Source: Pelotomaculum sp. UBA3103 (GTDB taxonomy: Bacteria > Bacillota > Desulfotomaculia > Desulfotomaculales > Pelotomaculaceae). From it: DNA of 38,244 nt. Under the pieces are notes generated by a model. It was given only the letters and a program-made list of their open reading frames with translations, did not search any database and was not told the DNA's origin. Shown here one piece after another: positions 34,413 to 38,244 of the stretch; the first letter of the stretch is position 1; every line of letters begins with the position of its first letter. The stretch spans positions 1 through 38,244 of the forward strand of contig DFAP01000131.1 of assembly GCA_002365855.1 (NCBI GenBank), in the 5' to 3' direction. The translations under genes and the position numbers were made by a program.

Positions 34413-36071
34413 GTGTCCTATGACCCGGTGACGCTTGAGGTTTTAAGAAACGCCCTGCAGTCCGCCGCAGAAGAAATGGGGGTGGTACTGACCCGTACGG
34501 CCCTGTCGCCCAACATCAAGGACCGCAGGGACTGCTCAACTGCTGTCTATACCAGGGAAGGATTTCTGGTTGCACAGGCCGAGCACATTCCGCTGCACCT
34601 CGGGCTAATGCCTGCGGTGGTTAAAGCGGTGCTGCATGAATACCCGTTGAGCCTGCTTAACGAAGGCGATGCTGTAATCATTAACGACCCGTACATCAGC
34701 GGCTCCCACCTTCCCGATATCTGCATTATAAGTGCGGTTTACCACCAGGGCGAGCCCATTGCCATTGTAGCCAACCTGGCCCATCACGTGGATGTCGGCG
34801 GAGCGGTGCCGGGCAGCATGTCCACGGCCTGCAGGGAAATATTCCAGGAAGGCATCAGGATCCCACCCGTAAAAATCAGGGCTGGCGGCAGGCTCAATCA
34901 TGAGCTTTTGAAACTGTTGTCCAACAATGTCCGGACGGCAAGAGAATTTTACGGTGATATTCACGCCCAGATCGCGGCAAACAGCGCCGGTGGAAAAAGG
35001 CTTAAGGAAATGGCGGAGAAATACGGGACGGGTATGCTCCTCAAATACATGAGAGAAATAATCGCATACTCTGAGAGGAGGTTGCGGAAGGCACTGTCCG
35101 GGCTGCCGCAAGGGACGTTTTCATTTGAAGACTACCTGGAGGGGGACGGGCTAAACCAGGACCTGATCAAAATCAAGACAACGATAGAGACCAGGGGTGA
35201 CAGCATCCTGGTTGACTTCACCGGCACCAGTCCCCAGGCCGAGGGACCGGTCAACGCCATCCGGGGGGTTACCCTGGCCTGTGTTTATTTCGCCGTCAAA
35301 GCGGTGACAGACCCGGAGCTACCGTCCAGCGAGGGTATGTCCAGACCTATTGAGGTTATAACCCCCGCGGGCACTCTGGTCAACCCCTGCTTCCCGGCGC
35401 CCGTGGCGCATGCCAATATTAACACTGCCCAGCGTATTACCGACGTGCTCCTGGGAGCGCTGGCTAAAGCCGCTCCGGACAGAGTAACGGCCGCAGGTAC
35501 GGGGAGTATGAGCAACTTCACCATTGGCGGTATTCACCCGGAAACCGGCGCTTATTACTCATATGTTGAAACCTGCGGCGGAGGACAGGGAGCCAAATGC
35601 GATCAGGACGGCATGGACGGGGTGCATATCAATATGACCAATACCCGGAACACACCGGTCGAAGTGATTGAAATGTCCCACCCCCTGCTCGTGGAGCGAT
35701 ACGGGCTCATTCCGGACTCGGGAGGACAGGGGCGCTGCCGGGGTGGTCTGGGAATATCCAGGGAGGTTACTATCCTGTGCCCTGGCGCAACCGCTTCGAT
35801 CAGTACCGAGCGCAGTGTGCTCAGCCCCTGGGGGCTATCCGGAGGAGGCGAGGGTAGACGGTCGCGATGTTCTATAAAAAAGAATGGTATAGTGGAATCA
35901 CTGCCGGGAAAGGTAACCCTTAAGGTTGCGCAGTACGACTCGCTGACTCTGGAAACGGCGGGCGGCGGCGGCTTCGGAAATCCCCTGGAGAGAGACCCTG
36001 AACGGGTAAAGGAGGATGTATTGGACGGGCTGGTGTCTATAGGCAGATCCAAAAAACAACCTAAGAGTTAA
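34413..36071 (+). CDS. hyuB: hydantoinase/oxoprolinase B-type subunit
   Basis: This is a 552-residue protein of the hydantoinase B/oxoprolinase C-terminal family. DPVTLEVLRNALQSAAEEMG and VVLTRTALSPNIKDRRDCS open the chain. VIINDPYISGSHLPDICII, LAHHVDVGG and GSMSTACREIFQEGIRIPP carry the conserved His and Asp residues expected for the metal site. RCRGGLGISREV and GGGGFGNP close it. It forms a complex with HyuA-type proteins, which bind ATP. The GTG start has GGGAGG upstream and begins 3 bp after the hyuA stop, so the genes are translationally linked. It ends the operon before a strong terminator. No third small acetone-carboxylase gamma subunit is present. Confidence 0.9.
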   Translation: MSYDPVTLEVLRNALQSAAEEMGVVLTRTALSPNIKDRRDCSTAVYTREGFLVAQAEHIPLHLGLMPAVVKAVLHEYPLSLLNEGDAVIINDPYISGSHLPDICIISAVYHQGEPIAIVANLAHHVDVGGAVPGSMSTACREIFQEGIRIPPVKIRAGGRLNHELLKLLSNNVRTAREFYGDIHAQIAANSAGGKRLKEMAEKYGTGMLLKYMREIIAYSERRLRKALSGLPQGTFSFEDYLEGDGLNQDLIKIKTTIETRGDSILVDFTGTSPQAEGPVNAIRGVTLACVYFAVKAVTDPELPSSEGMSRPIEVITPAGTLVNPCFPAPVAHANINTAQRITDVLLGALAKAAPDRVTAAGTGSMSNFTIGGIHPETGAYYSYVETCGGGQGAKCDQDGMDGVHINMTNTRNTPVEVIEMSHPLLVERYGLIPDSGGQGRCRGGLGISREVTILCPGATASISTERSVLSPWGLSGGGEGRRSRCSIKKNGIVESLPGKVTLKVAQYDSLTLETAGGGGFGNPLERDPERVKEDVLDGLVSIGRSKKQPKS

Positions 36072-36116
36072 TAATTATCCATGTCTCTAAGGTTAAAACC
36101 GTTTTCCATAGGTCTA

Positions 36117-36144
36117 TGAACCCCCTCAGAGGGGTTCATTTTTT
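36117..36144 (+). terminator. terminator of the PrpD-hydantoinase operon
   Basis: TGAACCCC (36117-36124) pairs perfectly with GGGGTTCA (36131-36138) across a 6-nt loop and runs into six T residues, 45 bp after the hyuB stop. The remaining gap to 36292 is AT-rich with nothing recognisable. Confidence 0.75.
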
Positions 36145-36292
36145 CAACACACATTGTCAATATTATGAGGTTCGTTCACGCCGGGCTCAAAATCAGAAAA
36201 ATGGTTATATTTGATATTCATAAGTTTTGCGTATTAAACAAAACATTTTAAAAGATAGCTATGTTTATCGCACAAAATGAATGGGGGAACTT

Positions 36293-36769
36293 ATGGATAC
36301 GATCAGCCACGGGGTGTGGACCTATCTGCTGGCCCATCACTATCCGGAACGCCGCTGGTATGCCGTGCTTGGAGCCGTCTATCCCGACACCTTATTAGCG
36401 GTAATGTTTATATTAATGTTTTTGCAAGGTGACCTAGACATCACCTCATCCTGGCTGCAGCAGTTATTTGCAAACCCGACTGTATTCGCCCTCGACAGCG
36501 CCTGGCATTCACTGACTCTCTGGAGTGTTTTGTTCTCAATCGCTGTGATATTCCGCAAGGTCAACCTCATGTGGTTCGTCTTTGGCGCATACTTTCATAT
36601 CGCTTTGGACATCATCACGCACAAGCACTTTATTCCTGGATATTTCTGGCCGTTAGGCCACCCCACCGTTTACGGGCTTGTTGACTATAAGACACTGGGG
36701 TTTACCGCTGCCAACATCCTGCTGCTCACCGGCTATATCATATGGTACAGGCGACGGAGCCATGTATGA
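36293..36769 (+). CDS. small membrane protein resembling YdjM/DUF457 metal-dependent hydrolases
   Basis: This 158-residue protein has several hydrophobic helices. MDTISHGVWTYLLAHH and PDTLLAVMF near the N terminus, AWHSLTLWSVLFSIAV, and HIALDIITHKHFIPGYFWPL resemble the His/Asp pattern of the YdjM-type inner-membrane hydrolase family. This gives at least four histidines and two aspartates in conserved-looking places. The ATG at 36293 is preferred because GGGGG lies 5 bp before it and related proteins begin MDTI; an ATG at 36281 is in frame. It is a stand-alone gene converging on the CBO0543-like pair. Activity is not established for the family, and assignment is by motif memory only. Confidence 0.65.
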   Translation: MDTISHGVWTYLLAHHYPERRWYAVLGAVYPDTLLAVMFILMFLQGDLDITSSWLQQLFANPTVFALDSAWHSLTLWSVLFSIAVIFRKVNLMWFVFGAYFHIALDIITHKHFIPGYFWPLGHPTVYGLVDYKTLGFTAANILLLTGYIIWYRRRSHV

Positions 36770-36849
36770 TACTTACATATCTTCTGCTTAAAGATGAACC
36801 TTATTAACAAAATTAATATTAGGATAATTAAATGTAATAAAAGAAATCG

Positions 36850-37410
36850 CTATTGTTCATTATTAATTGATATTTTTTTTATTATTAAAATCAAGTATCT
36901 TAAAAAAATTGCTATGGATAGATAGATTGGAAAAGAATAATAATGCTGCCATTTAAACATGATATAGATCCCCATTTTAACCAGCAATGGTTCTGAAATA
37001 AATGCAAATACCGCAGATACAATAATATTCGCTGCAATAAATGATTTCCAGCTGTTGTAATACTGGTATATCAGCATATAAATTACCGGCATTACCGAAA
37101 TACAGTAAACTATCATCACATCGAATAGTGGGATTAATCGATACTGATAATCCCAAAGATCAAATTCGACGCCTATCGCATCAAAAAAAACGGATACAAC
37201 CATTACCAGGAAACCGTAAGTTAATATCTCGAATATCCTCTTGCGGTCAACAAACCTCCACCAAATAATCCAGGGAACGATAGTCAGGGCGACCAGCAAC
37301 CACCATTCCCAGGTTAGAAAGTTTTCTTTCAGCCAATATTCCCTCAGTAATGCATCAGCTTGACTTTGCAATTCAAGTTCCTGCTTATGCAGCGAGCTAA
37401 AATTTTCCAT
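36850..37410 (-). CDS. CBO0543-like multi-pass membrane protein
   Basis: This 186-residue membrane protein has about five helices. After a polar, coiled-coil-like N terminus (LHKQELELQSQADALLREYW) come WWLLVALTIVPWIIWWRFVD, then RKRIFEILTYGFLVMVVSVF, FDVMIVYCISVMPVIYMLIY, a fourth helix and a fifth near the C terminus. The pattern WWRFVDRKR then DAIGVEFDLWDYQYRLIP resembles the CBO0543 family of uncharacterised clostridial proteins. The ATG at 37410 follows AAAGGTG; an in-frame ATG 30 bp upstream has no such site. A second protein with the same layout lies upstream on the same strand, suggesting duplication. Function is unknown. Confidence 0.72.
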   Translation of the reverse strand: MENFSSLHKQELELQSQADALLREYWLKENFLTWEWWLLVALTIVPWIIWWRFVDRKRIFEILTYGFLVMVVSVFFDAIGVEFDLWDYQYRLIPLFDVMIVYCISVMPVIYMLIYQYYNSWKSFIAANIIVSAVFAFISEPLLVKMGIYIMFKWQHYYSFPIYLSIAIFLRYLILIIKKISINNEQ

Positions 37411-37549
37411 TTCATAACACCTTTCAGACGCCGCCGGCATATTTCTATGGCCTTGAATATAAAACCTGGATTTAGAAAAATATTCTCAAAACATACTTTT
37501 ATCTTTCTCCTTTTACATCTCAGATAAACACCTTGTCAAAAAATAAGAC

Positions 37550-38002
37550 CTATTTTTTTGTTAATCTGTTAAGTTTGAATACCTTGTGAAAAAGGTAAAA
37601 AAGTGAGAATAAGATCCAGTCGGCGGTATACGACCAGCCCAAATTCCACCATTGCTTGTAGACAATATGATTGGTGAATAAATGAATCCACTCAATGGCA
37701 ATAGTAATACCAGTCCAGATTAAGAAATAACCAAATACTCTGGGGAAAGATTTTTTCTGTGGAAACCACTGGATGAATAAGTAAGGCACTACTATGTACC
37801 ATCCGAATTCGTCAAAAAAGTGAAGTAGCAAAGGGTTCCCACCCTGGTACTGCCAGAGGGGATAATGCTCAATCAAGACGTCCGTCAGGCAACCCAGGTA
37901 TGAAGCAAAAATAGAGACAACAAAAAGTTCTCTCCACCTCTTTTTATCGGAAAATATTGCCCATACTATCCATGAAATGACGAATCCAATCAAACAAAAC
38001 AT
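37550..38002 (-). CDS. second CBO0543-like membrane protein
   Basis: This 150-residue membrane protein has about four or five helices. The layout matches its neighbour: a first helix ending WAIFSDKKRWREL, then LTDVLIEHYPLWQYQGG, GWYIVVPYLFIQWFP, and a late helix with IAIEWIHLFTNHIVYKQW. It is shorter because it lacks the neighbour's polar N-terminal extension. The ATG follows a moderate GGGAAAAG site. It is transcribed leftward with the other copy, 139 bp ahead of it. Downstream to the window end (38003-38244) the sequence is AT-rich and no gene is visible. Function is unknown. Confidence 0.7.
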   Translation of the reverse strand: MFCLIGFVISWIVWAIFSDKKRWRELFVVSIFASYLGCLTDVLIEHYPLWQYQGGNPLLLHFFDEFGWYIVVPYLFIQWFPQKKSFPRVFGYFLIWTGITIAIEWIHLFTNHIVYKQWWNLGWSYTADWILFSLFYLFHKVFKLNRLTKK

Positions 38003-38244
38003 TTATATCTTTTCCCACCTGCGTGAAGATGTTTTTTCTTCTATTTTTCCTGGCTCATCAAAAACCATACCAAGGAGGCAACAGATGATTTCGAAATTGC
38101 CCCCCAAAATTATTATCAACCTTTTTTTATGGGCAACTAACTAGAGATATATTTAAAAACTTAATAGTAAGAAGGCATAAATAATACAAACTAATAATAC
38201 TAACTTCACGCTTTAAAACAGCGGGTTAATTGAAAATGTAAATT

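Overview
This window looks like chromosome of a spore-forming Gram-positive anaerobe of the Clostridia, perhaps the Desulfotomaculum/Pelotomaculum side of the Peptococcaceae. That assignment is inference. It rests on strong GGAGG-type ribosome sites, unusually many TTG/GTG starts, a SleB-type cell-wall hydrolase, a SpeA-type decarboxylase and catabolic PrpD/hydantoinase-type genes. No tRNA, rRNA, CRISPR array or intact insertion sequence was seen.

Region 1 (132-11154) is a mannose-polymer locus. Phosphomannomutase and GDP-mannose pyrophosphorylase run leftward. Diverging from them are four large genes: a GT4 glycosyltransferase fused to a mannose-6-phosphate-isomerase cupin, a stand-alone GH130 enzyme, a GT4 fused to a helical glycosidase-like domain, and a 1187-residue protein with a GT-A domain at one end and a GH130 domain at the other. 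Together they could make GDP-mannose, build a mannan-type glycan or oligosaccharide, and turn it over by phosphorolysis. This is the strongest candidate for an undescribed system.

Region 2 (11492-16494) holds a leftward operon of a double-GTPase dynamin-like protein and three tiny proteins, one with a C-terminal membrane anchor. It converges with a two-helix membrane protein and diverges from a SIR2-like protein with a zinc ribbon. A membrane-remodelling or defence role is possible but unproven.

Region 3 (16637-22575) has an isoprenylcysteine-methyltransferase-like membrane protein, a DUF155/RMD1 protein, a Ski2-like helicase divided into two adjacent reading frames (one per RecA domain, with extra HTH domains on the first), and a secreted SleB-type hydrolase.

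Region 4 (22694-30838) is mostly housekeeping: two unrelated FAD oxidoreductases, an MBL-fold hydrolase, an Orn/Lys/Arg decarboxylase, exonuclease III and an acyl-CoA ligase.

Region 5 (30989-38002) has a tight MmgE/PrpD-HyuA-HyuB operon whose first gene has a doubtful start, followed by three small membrane proteins. The ends (1-131 and 38003-38244) hold no complete gene.
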